Of a stretch of DNA of 64,000 nucleotides, positions 35,991 through 46,714 are shown piece after piece (position 1 is the first letter of the stretch; every line of letters starts with the position of its first letter). Location of the stretch: the NCBI GenBank assembly GCA_032718865.1, contig JALUTQ010000003.1, forward strand, positions 1,828,001-1,892,000, in the 5' to 3' direction. The notes under the pieces were generated by a model. The model was not told the DNA's origin. It was given only the letters and a program-made list of their open reading frames with translations, and did not search any database. The stretch comes from Tilletia caries (Eukaryota; Basidiomycota; Exobasidiomycetes; Tilletiales; Tilletiaceae). A program made the translations under genes and the position numbers.

Positions 35991-37973
35991 GCACCGGGCG
36001 GTGGAGAAGAGGAGGAGGGCTTCGTCGTCGGTCGCGGGGGCGCCAACATCGACGAGGCCGCCAGCTCCGACTCCTTTCTTTCCCCCAGCGATCCGAGGCG
36101 CTACTGACGAGCTCCCATCGCACGTTGCCATCTGCGAGGAGCGGTTCATCACGGCGGCCAATCGGATCTTTCGGTGGGCCCCTTCGCCGGGCCCAGCTTC
36201 TTCTCTCTCAACTACTTCCGGTTTCGATTTCGACCCTTCGGGCCTCATGCGGGGCGCGGTTAACGAGGTGCTGGAGTTCTCCCTCGAGGAGTCCACATGC
36301 ACCTCGTACAGTACCGGCATCATCAAGTTCTGTTCCTTCTGTGACTCGGCCGGCATCCCTATTCAGGATCGGTGTCCACCGTCGAGTGGACTTCTCCTCG
36401 CGTTCGTTTCTTCCTTCGTCGCAAAGGTACGGGCCGACACGGCCAAGAAGTACCTTGGGGCCGTGGCTACTTGGCATCGGCTGTGGGGGCATGACTGGGT
36501 AATCTTTCCCCAGGTCACCTATGCCCTCCGTGGACTCAAGCACTTCCAACCTCCGGCCAACGACTTACGGCCTCCGATCCTTGCGGCGCATCTACATGCT
36601 GTCAAAGCACATCTCAATATCGATTCCGATCCATTACACGCCGCCGTGTGGGCGTGTTCCCTTTTCTCTTGGTGGGCGGTGTGTCGACTCGGAGAGACAA
36701 CGTCTCCTTCAACACCGGCCTTCGCTCCTTCACACAACGCGACGCGGGCTTCTATTCAGGCCAGGGCTCGGCACGACTATGGGATTTTACGACTATTACG
36801 ACTATAGCCTCATACGACTATGAGCGACTATAGTCATAGCCGCTGATAGTCGCACTTACGACTATGACTATGACTATGCTCCAGAAAATGTAAGACAATA
36901 GTCGCCATAGTCGTTAAAAATCTGGTCTAAAATTGATTTTGCGACTATAGTCGGACAATAGCTGTACGTCAAGGCTATAGTCGCAGCAAACAATTCGGCT
37001 ATAGTCCGACTATAGTATGTTATGGTCGGACTATAGCTTGGAGTTGCGACTATAGCCGCAGGCCCGACCGCCACCGCTATAGTCAGACTATGACATCTAT
37101 TGCCCATGAAACACTATAGCCAGTCATAGTGCGAATATTATCGTTGGATAGTCGAACCATAGCCTGACTATGTCCGAATTTATAAAATCGAAACCGACCT
37201 ACACTATAACTATTTATAGTCTGAAATTTGACGTGCAACTATAGTGCGAAAATTATTGTCCCGAAGTCCGACTATAGTGGCGCACTGGCGTTCCATTTTT
37301 GGCAATAGTCTCACTATAGTGCAAGATTTGGCTGCGCAAAATCCTGCGACTATAGTCGACTATGACATCATAGTAAGACTTACGACTATGACTATTTCGG
37401 ATTTTCAAAAAACGCCTACGACTACGACTATGACTATGCCAAAAAACGTGCGACTATAGTCGGAGCCGAGCCCTGATTCAGGCGCATCGACAAGTCCTAA
37501 ACGACAGGGAGATCGTGCGGGTCAATCTTCCATGGACGAAGACGACCAAGGAGAAGGGCCAGCAGAAGCACATCGTGAAGGTCGGTGGGGCCCTCTGCCC
37601 TGTCGAGGCCTTCGATAATCATCTCCGCCTCAACCCTGTCCCGGTCAACGAACTCTCGACGACTGCTCTCTTCGCCTTTCGTGCTTCTTCAATGCCCGGC
37701 TCCACACTTGTGCTCCCGCTTTAGAAAACCAAGTTCCTCGCCACGTTCAACGCGGCTCTCGTCCGGTCCGGCCAGGAGGCCTTCCAGGGACATTCCTTCC
37801 GTATCGGCGGTGCCACGATGTACTGGCATACAGGAACGGACATCAAGTCGATCAAGCTGATTGGCGGATGGACGGGGAACTCGGTCCTCAAATACCTTCG
37901 GGAATACGCGCGCGGTCTTCTTCCGGCGCACGAGCGCGCAGCGGCGGCCATTGCTGAGGCCGCCCCGTCGTAA
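35956..37973 (+). pseudogene. DIRS element tyrosine recombinase, interrupted by element B1
   Basis: The frame from 35956 (MTYGGLNQVL) reads an SAM-like N-terminal domain (LEESTCTSYSTGIIKFCSFC, VRADTAKKYLGAVATWHRLW) and the first catalytic Arg region (SWWAVCRLGET). Element B1 then splits it at ATTCAGGC. Removing B1 and one 8-bp duplication restores the frame exactly (IQAHRQVLNDREIVRVNLPW). A TAG at 37722-37724 then interrupts before KTKFLATFNAAL and the catalytic box GHSFRIGGATMYWHTGTDIK, LIGGWTGNSVLKYLREY (H-x-x-R and the nucleophile Tyr region). Two further copies of the C-terminal part lie inverted at 42065-42823 and 44597-45357. Confidence 0.85.
36762..37475 (+). mobile_element. Element B1: 714-bp hAT-type MITE, parental insertion (ATTCAGGC duplicated)
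   Basis: Ends are CAGGGCTCGGC and GCCGAGCCCTG, flanked by an 8-bp direct repeat ATTCAGGC (36754-36761, 37476-37483). CAGGG ends with 8-bp duplications are typical of hAT transposons. The interior is packed with CGACTATAGTCG-like palindromic units in both orientations, likely transposase-binding subterminal repeats. There is no coding capacity for a transposase. It sits inside the recombinase gene. Confidence 0.9.
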
Positions 37974-38232
37974 TCTCGTCGTTCTCCTTTCTTTTCTTTC
38001 TCTGGTCTGCGTTTGCTTTCCTCCCCCTGGCATGTCGTTCGACTGCCCTAATGTCGATATCGTTTGATACTCTCCCAATTTCTCTGCAATCGAGCTGAGC
38101 TCACATGGCGGTCGCCTGTGATGTATCTAAAGCTCTGGATATGCGTGAAAGTAAGACCAATCCCTACGTGGGTAATGGTTTCGGCGGTGTCCCTTCAGAG
38201 TCCTTCCACCGGCGTCCCTCCTTTGTCGTGAC

Positions 38233-40003
38233 CAGGGCTCGGCACGACTATGGGATTTTACGACTATTACGACTATAGCCTCATACGACTATGAGCGACT
38301 ATATTCATAGTCGCTGATAGTCGCACTTACGACTATGACTATGACTATGCTCCAGAAAATGTAAGACAATAGTCGCCATCAGTGGTCGGCATGGGTGTGG
38401 ATGACCGGTGTATGTGGATGTCATATCATCCGACCAATCGGATGTGGATGTGGATGAGGCGGCTGATTTTGGTTTCAGCTCGGATGTGGATGAGGCGGAT
38501 GAGATACATCCGGATGTCTTCCGAATCCGACCCTCATCCGACCGTCATCAGCTGATGCATGGATGACATCCGGCTGAGGCACGTGAAAGCCAATTTTTGC
38601 GCCATTAAACTGATTCTTGATTTTTGAAATTGCAAATTTTTGGTGTCATCGGCTTAGATCCCGGTCAGATCGGATGATTGTCTGCTTTTGGTTAGAATGA
38701 TCATCGGTCCATCACCTGATCTCATCCATGCGCAGCACGCTGAAAAGACTTTTGTCACCGGTCAGCTCCATCACCACCACCTACACTTCCTTCCTTCCTT
38801 CCTTCCATCACCACCACCACATCCATTGCCTTCAGCAAGTTTCCCGGCCATGCCATCATACGCGCAGGAACTCAAGCTCTTGGATATCACCGGACAATGG
38901 TTTTGCCATGGCCTTGAGACCGAGGCCATGGGCGAGGCGCTTTCTTCGCTCTCTCCCAAAGAGAAGCTTGTGAAGGTCGAGTTGCTGCACGACACTAGGA
39001 GAAGACCAATATCTGTGAGGCCTCTGTTGAGAATGGCCTTCTGTTCGGTCTGGGATGTCATGATGCTGACAGGGTGTATGGAACCGTACGTTGGTGATGA
39101 GAAGAAGCGGAAGTAAGGAGCAGGATGGCACAAATGAAGTGCCGAAGGAGTATCCGATGGTAAACGGATGTCAGCTGCAGTAACATCGGATGCCATCTGG
39201 TCATCACCCGTTCACATCCGATGAGGTCCGATGAAAGTCGGGTGCGGAGGGCTGCCACGTGAGTGGCAGCCACGCGCCGAAAAATTGATTACATAAGCGG
39301 ATGACATCCGAGTGACATCGGATCTGGTGGATGTGGATGTGGATGAGGGCAAAATTTCTGATCGGATGTGGATGTGGATGTGGATGAGGACCCCCTCTCA
39401 TCCGATTTCTCATCCATGCCGACCACTGGTCGCCATAGTCGTTAAAAATCTGGTCTAAAATTGATTTTGCGACTATAGTCGGACAATAGTTGGATGTCAA
39501 GGCTATAGTCACGGCAAATAATTCGGCTATAGTCCGACTATAGTATGTCATGGTCTGACTATAGCTTGGAGTTGCGACTATAGCCGCAGGCGCGACCGGC
39601 ACCGCTATAGTCAGACTATGAAATCTATTTCCCATGAAACACTAAAGCCAGTCATAGTGCGAATATTATCGTTGGATAGTCGAACCATAGCCTGACTATG
39701 TCCGAATTTATAAAATCGAAACCGACCTACACTATAACTATTTATAGTCTGAAATTTGACGTGCAACTATAGTGCGAAAATTATTGTCCCGAAGTCCGAC
39801 TATAGTGGCGCACTGGCGTTCCAATTTTGGCTATAGTCTCACTATAGTGCAAGATTTGGCTGCGCAAAATCCTGCGACTATAGTCGACTATGACATCATA
39901 GTAAGACTTACGACTATGACTATTTCGGATTTTCAAAAAACGCCTACGACTACGACTATGACTATGCCAAAAAACGTGCGACTATAGTCGGAGCCGAGCC
40001 CTG
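38233..40003 (+). mobile_element. Element B2 carrying element C; mismatched flanks
   Basis: A full B element starts CAGGGCTCGGCACG and ends GCCGAGCCCTG. It is interrupted by element C at 38380-39428. The left flank is GTCGTGAC and the right flank TTCAGTTG, so the two sides do not match each other but match other B copies. This marks it as a recombination product rather than a simple insertion. Confidence 0.85.
38380..39428 (+). mobile_element. Element C copy 1: 1,049-bp hAT-type non-autonomous transposon nested in B2
   Basis: Ends CAGTGGTCGGCATGG and CCATGCCGACCACTG are perfect inverted repeats. The 8-bp target duplication GTCGCCAT (38372-38379, 39429-39436) lies within element B sequence. 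Subterminal arrays of GGATGTGGATG units occur near both ends. An internal frame (about 38850-39113, MPSYAQELKLLDITGQWFCH and onward) has protein-like composition but no domain I recognise. No transposase is present. Confidence 0.9.
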
Positions 40004-40138
40004 TTCAGTTGCGGGCGCGCGCTCCAAAATGGCGCTCAAGACACAGAGCGCGAGGCCCCTCGCGCCGCGCTCTGAAAATCTGCTTCTCAGAGCGCGCGCC
40101 CGCAACTGAACAACGCTTGCGCCGGGAAGTGCGCTCTT
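40004..40138. mobile_element. Displaced, inverted right half of element A copy 2
   Basis: This segment matches the left half of copy 1 at 11311 and onward in the same direction, whereas the rest of copy 2 runs the other way. It begins at the B2 boundary with TTCAGTTG and stops at AGTGCGCTCT, precisely where the retrotransposon had entered element A. Its orientation shows that the block between B2 and B5 was inverted. Confidence 0.8.
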
Positions 40139-40292
40139 CTTGAGTCTGCCTGCGTGTGAAGCTGTTTACTAGAGGTCATAGAAGTAACGAGTATCCCTAG
40201 ATACACGTGCATGTGTAAGACCCTGAGGTCTGGCAAGTCTGTCCCAAAAGAGAGCCTTCCCACCATCCCATAATCCCGAAGTCAGTCACGAC
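40139..40292 (-). mobile_element. Displaced 3' terminus of the DIRS-type element (inverted)
   Basis: This short segment connects the inverted half of element A to the target duplication of B3 (GTCACGAC). Read on the minus strand it follows on from the GTCGTGAC site at 38225-38232, so it is the retrotransposon's 3' end. It has no coding content. Confidence 0.65.
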
Positions 40293-42064
40293 CAGGGCTC
40301 GGCTCCGACTATAGTCGCACGTTTTTTGGCATAGTCATAGTCGTAGTCGTAGGCGTTTTTTGAAAATCCGAAATAGTCATAGTCGTAAGTCTTACTATGA
40401 TGTCATAGTCGACTATAGTCGCAGGATTTTTGCGCAGCCAAATCTTGCACTATAGTGAGACTATAGCCAAAATTGGAACGCCAGTGCGCCACTATAGTCG
40501 GACTTCGGGACAATAATTTTTCGCACTATAGTTGCACGTCAAATTTCAGACTATAAATAGTTATAGTGTAGGTCGGTTTCGATTTTATAAATTCGGACAT
40601 AGTCAGGCTATGGTTCGACTATCCAACGATAATATTCGCACTATGACTGGCTTTAGTGTTTCATGGGAAATAGATTTCATAGTCTGACTATAGCGGTGCC
40701 GGTCGCGCCTGCGGCTATAGTCGCAACTCCAAGCTATAGTCAGACCATGACATACTATAGTCGGACTATAGCCGAATTATTTGCCGTGACTATAGCCTTG
40801 ACATCCAACTATTGTCCGACTATAGTCGCAAAATCAATTTTAGACCAGATTTTTAACGACTATGGCGACCAGTGGTCGGCATGGATGAGAAATCGGATGA
40901 GAGGGGGTCCTCATCCACATCCACATCCACATCCGATCAGAAATTTTGCCCTCATCCACATCCACATCCACCAGATCCGATGTCACTCGGATGTCATCCG
41001 CTTATGTAATCAATTTTTCGGCGCGTGGCTGCCACTCACGTGGCAGCCCTCCGCACCCGACTTTCATCGGACCTCATCGGATGTGAACGGGTGATGACCA
41101 GATGGCATCCGATGTTACTGCAGCTGACATCCGTTTACCATCGGATACTCCTTCGGCACTTCATTTGTGCCATCCTGCTCCTTACTTCCGCTTCTTCTCA
41201 TCACCAACGTACGGTTCCATACACCCTGTCAGCATCATGACATCCCAGACCGAACAGAAGGCCATTCTCAACAGAGGCCTCACAGATATTGGTCTTCTCC
41301 TAGTGTCGTGCAGCAACTCGACCTTCACAAGCTTCTCTTTGGGAGAGAGCGAAGAAAGCGCCTCGCCCATGGCCTCGGTCTCAAGGCCATGGCAAAACCA
41401 TTGTCCGGTGATATCCAAGAGCTTGAGTTCCTGCGCGTATGATGGCATGGCCGGGAAACTTGCTGAAGGCAATGGATGTGGTGGTGGTGATGGAAGGAAG
41501 GAAGGAAGGAAGTGTAGGTGGTGGTGATGGAGCTGACCGGTGACAAAAGTCTTTTCAGCGTGCTGCGCATGGATGAGATCAGGTGATGGACCGATGATCA
41601 TTCTAACCAAAAGCAGACAATCATCCGATCTGACCGGGATCTAAGCCGATGACACCAAAATTTGCAATTTCAAAAATCAAGAATCAGTTTAATGGCGCAA
41701 AAATTGGCTTTCACGTGCCTCAGCCGGATGTCATCCATGCATCAGCTGATGACGGTCGGATGAGGGTCGGATTCGGAAGACATCCGGATGTATCTCATCC
41801 GCCTCATCCACATCCGAGCTGAAACCAAAATCAGCCGCCTCATCCACATCCACATCCGATTGGTCGGATGATATGACATCCACATACACCGGTCATCCAC
41901 ACCCATGCCGACCACTGATGGCGACTATTGTCTTACATTTTCTGGAGCATAGTCATAGTCATAGTCGTAAGTGCGACTATCAGCGACTATGAATATAGTC
42001 GCTCATAGTCGTATGAGGCTATAGTCGTAATAGTCGTAAAATCCCATAGTCGTGCCGAGCCCTG
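40293..42064 (-). mobile_element. Element B3 carrying element C copy 2; matched GTCACGAC duplication
   Basis: A complete inverted B element is flanked on both sides by GTCACGAC (40285-40292, 42065-42072). Element C lies at 40870-41917 with duplicated ATGGCGAC, the same site as in B2. It differs from B4 almost only in homopolymer lengths. It represents the original insertion into the retrotransposon's 3' region. Confidence 0.88.
40870..41917 (-). mobile_element. Element C copy 2 (in B3)
   Basis: Inverted copy of the hAT-type element C with identical ends and the same insertion site within element B as copy 1. It is essentially identical to copies 1 and 3. Confidence 0.88.
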
Positions 42065-42823
42065 GTCACGACAAAGGAGGGACGCCGGTGGAAGGACTCT
42101 GAAGGGACACCGCCGAAACCATTACCCACGTAGGGATTGGTCTTACTTTCACGCATATCCAGAGCTTTAGATACATCACAGGCGACCGCCATGTGAGCTC
42201 AGCTCGATTGCAGAGAAATTGGGAGAGTATCAAACGATATCGACATTAGGGCAGTCGAACGACATGCCAGGGGGGGAGGAAAGCAAACGCAGACCAGAGA
42301 AAGAAAAGAAAGGAGAACGACGAGATTACGACGGGGCGGCCTCAGCAATGGCCGCCGCTGCGCGCTCGTGCGCCGGAAGAAGACCGCGCGCGTATTCCCG
42401 AAGGTATTTGAGGACCGAGTTCCCCGTCCATCCGCCAATCAGCTTGATCGACTTGATGTCCGTTCCTGTATGCCAGTACATCGTGGCACCGCCGATACGG
42501 AAGGAATGTCCCTGGAAGGCCTCCTGGCCGGACCGGACGAGAGCCGCGTTGAACGTGGCGAGGAACTTGGTTTTCTAAAGCGGGAGCACAAGTGTGGAGC
42601 CGGGCATTGAAGAAGCACGAAAGGCGAAGAGAGCAGTCGTCGAGAGTTCGTTGACCGGGACAGGGTTGAGGCGGAGATGATTATCGAAGGCCTCGACAGG
42701 GCAGAGGGCCCCACCGACCTTCACGATGTGCTTCTGCTGGCCCTTCTCCTTGGTCGTCTTCGTCCATGGAAGATTGACCCGCACGATCTCCCTGTCGTTT
42801 AGGACTTGTCGATGCGCCTGAAT
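42065..42823 (-). repeat. Inverted copy of the DIRS recombinase 3' segment
   Basis: This is the reverse complement of 37476-38232. It contains the C-terminal recombinase region (GHSFRIGGATMYW and onward) and the downstream non-coding tail, with the same in-frame TAG. It is bounded by B3 and B4, which fits amplification through recombination between B elements. Confidence 0.88.
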
Positions 42824-44596
42824 CAGGGCTCGGCTCCGACTATAGTCGCACGTTTTTTGGCATAGTCATAGTCGTAGTCGTAGGCGTTTTTTGAAAATCC
42901 GAAATAGTCATAGTCGTAAGTCTTACTATGATGTCATAGTCGACTATAGTCGCAGGATTTTGCGCAGCCAAATCTTGCACTATAGTGAGACTATAGCCAA
43001 AATTGGAACGCCAGTGCGCCACTATAGTCGGACTTCGGGACAATAATTTTCGCACTATAGTTGCACGTCAAATTTCAGACTATAAATAGTTATAGTGTAG
43101 GTCGGTTTCGATTTTATAAATTCGGACATAGTCAGGCTATGGTTCGACTATCCAACGATAATATTCGCACTATGACTGGCTTTAGTGTTTCATGGGAAAT
43201 AGATTTCATAGTCTGACTATAGCGGTGCCGGTCGCGCCTGCGGCTATAGTCGCAACTCCAAGCTATAGTCAGACCATGACATACTATAGTCGGACTATAG
43301 CCGAATTATTTGCCGTGACTATAGCCTTGACATCCAACTATTGTCCGACTATAGTCGCAAAATCAATTTTAGACCAGATTTTTAACGACTATGGCGACCA
43401 GTGGTCGGCATGGATGAGAAATCGGATGAGAGGGGGTCCTCATCCACATCCACATCCACATCCGATCAGAAATTTTGCCCTCATCCACATCCACATCCAC
43501 CAGATCCGATGTCACTCGGATGTCATCCGCTTATGTAATCAATTTTTCGGCGCGTGGCTGCCACTCACGTGGCAGCCCTCCGCACCCGACTTTCATCGGA
43601 CCTCATCGGATGTGAACGGGTGATGACCAGATGGCATCCGATGTTACTGCAGCTGACATCCGTTTACCATCGGATACTCCTTCGGCACTTCATTTGTGCC
43701 ATCCTGCTCCTTACTTCCGCTTCTTCTCATCACCAACGTACGGTTCCATACACCCTGTCAGCATCATGACATCCCAGACCGAACAGAAGGCCATTCTCAA
43801 CAGAGGCCTCACAGATATTGGTCTTCTCCTAGTGTCGTGCAGCAACTCGACCTTCACAAGCTTCTCTTTGGGAGAGAGCGAAGAAAGCGCCTCGCCCATG
43901 GCCTCGGTCTCAAGGCCATGGCAAAACCATTGTCCGGTGATATCCAAGAGCTTGAGTTCCTGCGCGTATGATGGCATGGCCGGGAAACTTGCTGAAGGCA
44001 ATGGATGTGGTGGTGGTGATGGAAGGAAGGAAGGAAGGAAGTGTAGGTGGTGGTGATGGAGCTGACCGGTGACAAAAAGTCTTTTTCAGCGTGCTGCGCA
44101 TGGATGAGATCAGGTGATGGACCGATGATCATTCTAACCAAAAAGCAGACAATCATCCGATCTGACCGGGATCTAAGCCGATGACACCAAAATTTGCAAT
44201 TTCAAAAATCAAGAATCAGTTTAATGGCGCAAAAATTGGCTTTCACGTGCCTCAGCCGGATGTCATCCATGCATCAGCTGATGACGGTCGGATGAGGGTC
44301 GGATTCGGAAGACATCCGGATGTATCTCATCCGCCTCATCCACATCCGAGCTGAAACCAAAATCAGCCGCCTCATCCACATCCACATCCGATTGGTCGGA
44401 TGATATGACATCCACATACACCGGTCATCCACACCCATGCCGACCACTGATGGCGACTATTGTCTTACATTTTCTGGAGCATAGTCATAGTCATAGTCGT
44501 AAGTGCGACTATCAGCGACTATGAATATAGTCGCTCATAGTCGTATGAGGCTATAGTCGTAATAGTCGTAAAATCCCATAGTCGTGCCGAGCCCTG
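42824..44596 (-). mobile_element. Element B4 carrying element C copy 3; chimeric flanks
   Basis: The left flank is GCCTGAAT (reverse complement of B1's ATTCAGGC) and the right flank GTCACGAC (that of B3). Having one end from each parental site is the signature of unequal crossing-over between B copies. Element C occupies 43399-44449. Confidence 0.88.
43399..44449 (-). mobile_element. Element C copy 3 (in B4)
   Basis: Third copy of element C, at the same site in element B, with the same inverted ends. It differs from copy 2 by single-base changes in A/T runs (for example near 44075-44092 and 44141-44147). Confidence 0.88.
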
Positions 44597-45357
44597 GTCA
44601 CGACAAAGGAGGGACGCCGGTGGAAGGACTCTGAAGGGACACCGCCGAAACCATTACCCACGTAGGGATTGGTCTTACTTTCACGCATATCCAGAGCTTT
44701 AGATACATCACAGGCGACCGCCATGTGAGCTCAGCTCGATTGCAGAGAAATTGGGAGAGTATCAAACGATATCGACATTAGGGCAGTCGAACGACATGCC
44801 AGGGGGGGAGGAAAGCAAACGCAGACCAGAGAAAGAAAAAGAAAGGAGAACGACGAGATTACGACGGGGCGGCCTCAGCAATGGCCGCCGCTGCGCGCTC
44901 GTGCGCCGGAAGAAGACCGCGCGCGTATTCCCGAAGGTATTTGAGGACCGAGTTCCCCGTCCATCCGCCAATCAGCTTGATCGACTTGATGTCCGTTCCT
45001 GTATGCCAGTACATCGTGGCACCGCCGATACGGAAGGAATGTCCCTGGAAGGCCTCCTGGCCGGACCGGACGAGAGCCGCGTTGAACGTGGCGAGGAACT
45101 TGGTTTTTCTAAAGCGGGAGCACAAGTGTGGAGCCGGGCATTGAAGAAGCACGAAAGGCGAAGAGAGCAGTCGTCGAGAGTTCGTTGACCGGGACAGGGT
45201 TGAGGCGGAGATGATTATCGAAGGCCTCGACAGGGCAGAGGGCCCCACCGACCTTCACGATGTGCTTCTGCTGGCCCTTCTCCTTGGTCGTCTTCGTCCA
45301 TGGAAGATTGACCCGCACGATCTCCCTGTCGTTTAGGACTTGTCGATGCGCCTGAAT
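44597..45357 (-). repeat. Second inverted copy of the DIRS recombinase 3' segment
   Basis: Nearly identical to 42065-42823, with one extra A in the run beside the TAG codon and other run-length differences. It lies between B4 and B5. Confidence 0.87.
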
Positions 45358-46074
45358 CAGGGCTCGGCTCCGACTATAGTCGCACGTTTTTTGGCATAGT
45401 CATAGTCGTAGTCGTAGGCGTTTTTTTGAAAAATCCGAAATAGTCATAGTCGTAAGTCTTACTATGATGTCATAGTCGACTATAGTCGCAGGATTTTTGC
45501 GCAGCCAAATCTTGCACTATAGTGAGACTATAGCCAAAATTGGAACGCCAGTGCGCCACTATAGTCGGACTTCGGGACAATAATTTTCGCACTATAGTTG
45601 CACGTCAAATTTCAGACTATAAATAGTTATAGTGTAGGTCGGTTTCGATTTTATAAATTCGGACATAGTCAGGCTATGGTTCGACTATCCAACGATAATA
45701 TTCGCACTATGACTGGCTATAGTGTTTCATGGGCAATAGATGTCATAGTCTGACTATAGCGGTGGCGGTCGGGCCTGCGGCTATAGTCGCAACTCCAAGC
45801 TATAGTCCGACCATAACATACTATAGTCGGACTATAGCCGAATTGTTTGCTGCGACTATAGCCTTGACGTACAGCTATTGTCCGACTATAGTCGCAAAAT
45901 CAATTTTAGACCAGATTTTTAACGACTATGGCGACTATTGTCTTACATTTTCTGGAGCATAGTCATAGTCATAGTCGTAAGTGCGACTATCAGCGGCTAT
46001 GACTATAGTCGCTCATAGTCGTATGAGGCTATAGTCGTAATAGTCGTAAAATCCCATAGTCGTGCCGAGCCCTG
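45358..46074 (-). mobile_element. Element B5 without element C; chimeric flanks
   Basis: The left flank is GCCTGAAT and the right flank CAACTGAA. It lacks element C and shares sequence variants with B1 (for example CATGGGCAATAGATGTCATA) rather than with B2-B4. Its right flank matches the reverse complement of B2's right flank, so B2 and B5 look like the reciprocal products of one inversion. Confidence 0.88.
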
Positions 46075-46191
46075 CAACTGAACACCGCCTAAGGGCGCGT
46101 GTATGATTGACGAGCTTGATGAGATGAATGATGCGGATCGGTGAGTGGCTTGATTCTCGCCTACAGCACACGAAGAAGCTGGGATCGCTGA

Positions 46192-46368
<177 letters not shown>

Positions 46369-46651
46369 TGACTTCTCTTTGACCCATCACCAACAGCGCT
46401 ACAACCCCACAATTCCCTTCAGCCAAAACGTCGAGCTGAACGAGCCGATCCTGTCCCGCTTCGACGTGCTCTGCGTCGTCAATGACACCGTTGACCCGGT
46501 CAAGGACAATATGCTGGCCCGCTCCGTGGCTGGCTCGCACCTGCCCTCACATCCGCGCTTGAACGAGGCTGTCGATGAGGCCCGGGTGGCGACTGCCTTG
46601 GATGCTGACGTGAGTACTCTGCAAGGGGGATAGGATACGGGGGGAAATGAT

Positions 46652-46714
46652 AACGCCAAGGCCGAGGCGGATGCGTTCCTTGGTGTGCGCAAGATCAAGG
46701 CTCCCGCCGCATGA
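46652..46714 (+). pseudogene. uL3 C-terminal fragment fused behind the MCM2 relic
   Basis: Twenty codons and a stop read [20 protein letters not shown], matching the end of uL3 ([19 protein letters not shown]). It lies 42 bp after the MCM2 intron donor at 46610. A further patch near 46815-46860 resembles the last uL3 intron (CTTGCAGCTGA then ATGACATGT). The fragment has diverged from the intact uL3 at 30.2 kb, so it is an old duplicate or derives from another copy. Confidence 0.8.

Larger units (their letters stand above)
31919..38232 (+). mobile_element. DIRS-type tyrosine-recombinase retrotransposon, main body
   Basis: The element has gag-like, reverse transcriptase/RNase H and tyrosine recombinase frames in that order and no DDE integrase, protease or LTRs, which defines the DIRS/Ngaro order. 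It sits in element A between GAGAAAGC and AGAGCGC with no target duplication, as expected for recombinase-mediated integration. The body is interrupted by hAT-type element B1 (36762-37475). Its 3' terminus is displaced and inverted at 40139-40292. Clear inverted terminal repeats or split direct repeats could not be seen by eye; only a short shared TCTTGAGT near the two ends was noted. Confidence 0.85.
31618..46089 (-). mobile_element. Element A copy 2, split by nested insertions (outer boundaries)
   Basis: The left part, 31618-31918, starts GGCGGTGTTCAGTTGCGGGC and matches the reverse complement of copy 1 (11311-11757) to its centre. The last 15 bp, 46075-46089, end CACCGCC. TAA flanks both outer ends (31615-31617, 46090-46092). 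The missing right half lies inverted at 40004-40138. Everything between was inserted into, or rearranged within, this element after it landed in the MCM2 copy. No transposase is present. Confidence 0.85.

Noticed and set aside
35040..36356. 438-codon minus-strand frame across the DIRS reverse transcriptase
   Set aside because: Mirror of the RT/RNase H frame; GC-rich coding DNA often leaves the opposite strand open.
36762..46074. The CGACTATAG-rich and GGATGTGG-rich arrays as a CRISPR array or satellite centromere
   Set aside because: Repeat units are irregular and palindromic with no constant spacer, and they sit inside elements with clear inverted ends and 8-bp duplications. They are transposon subterminal repeats.
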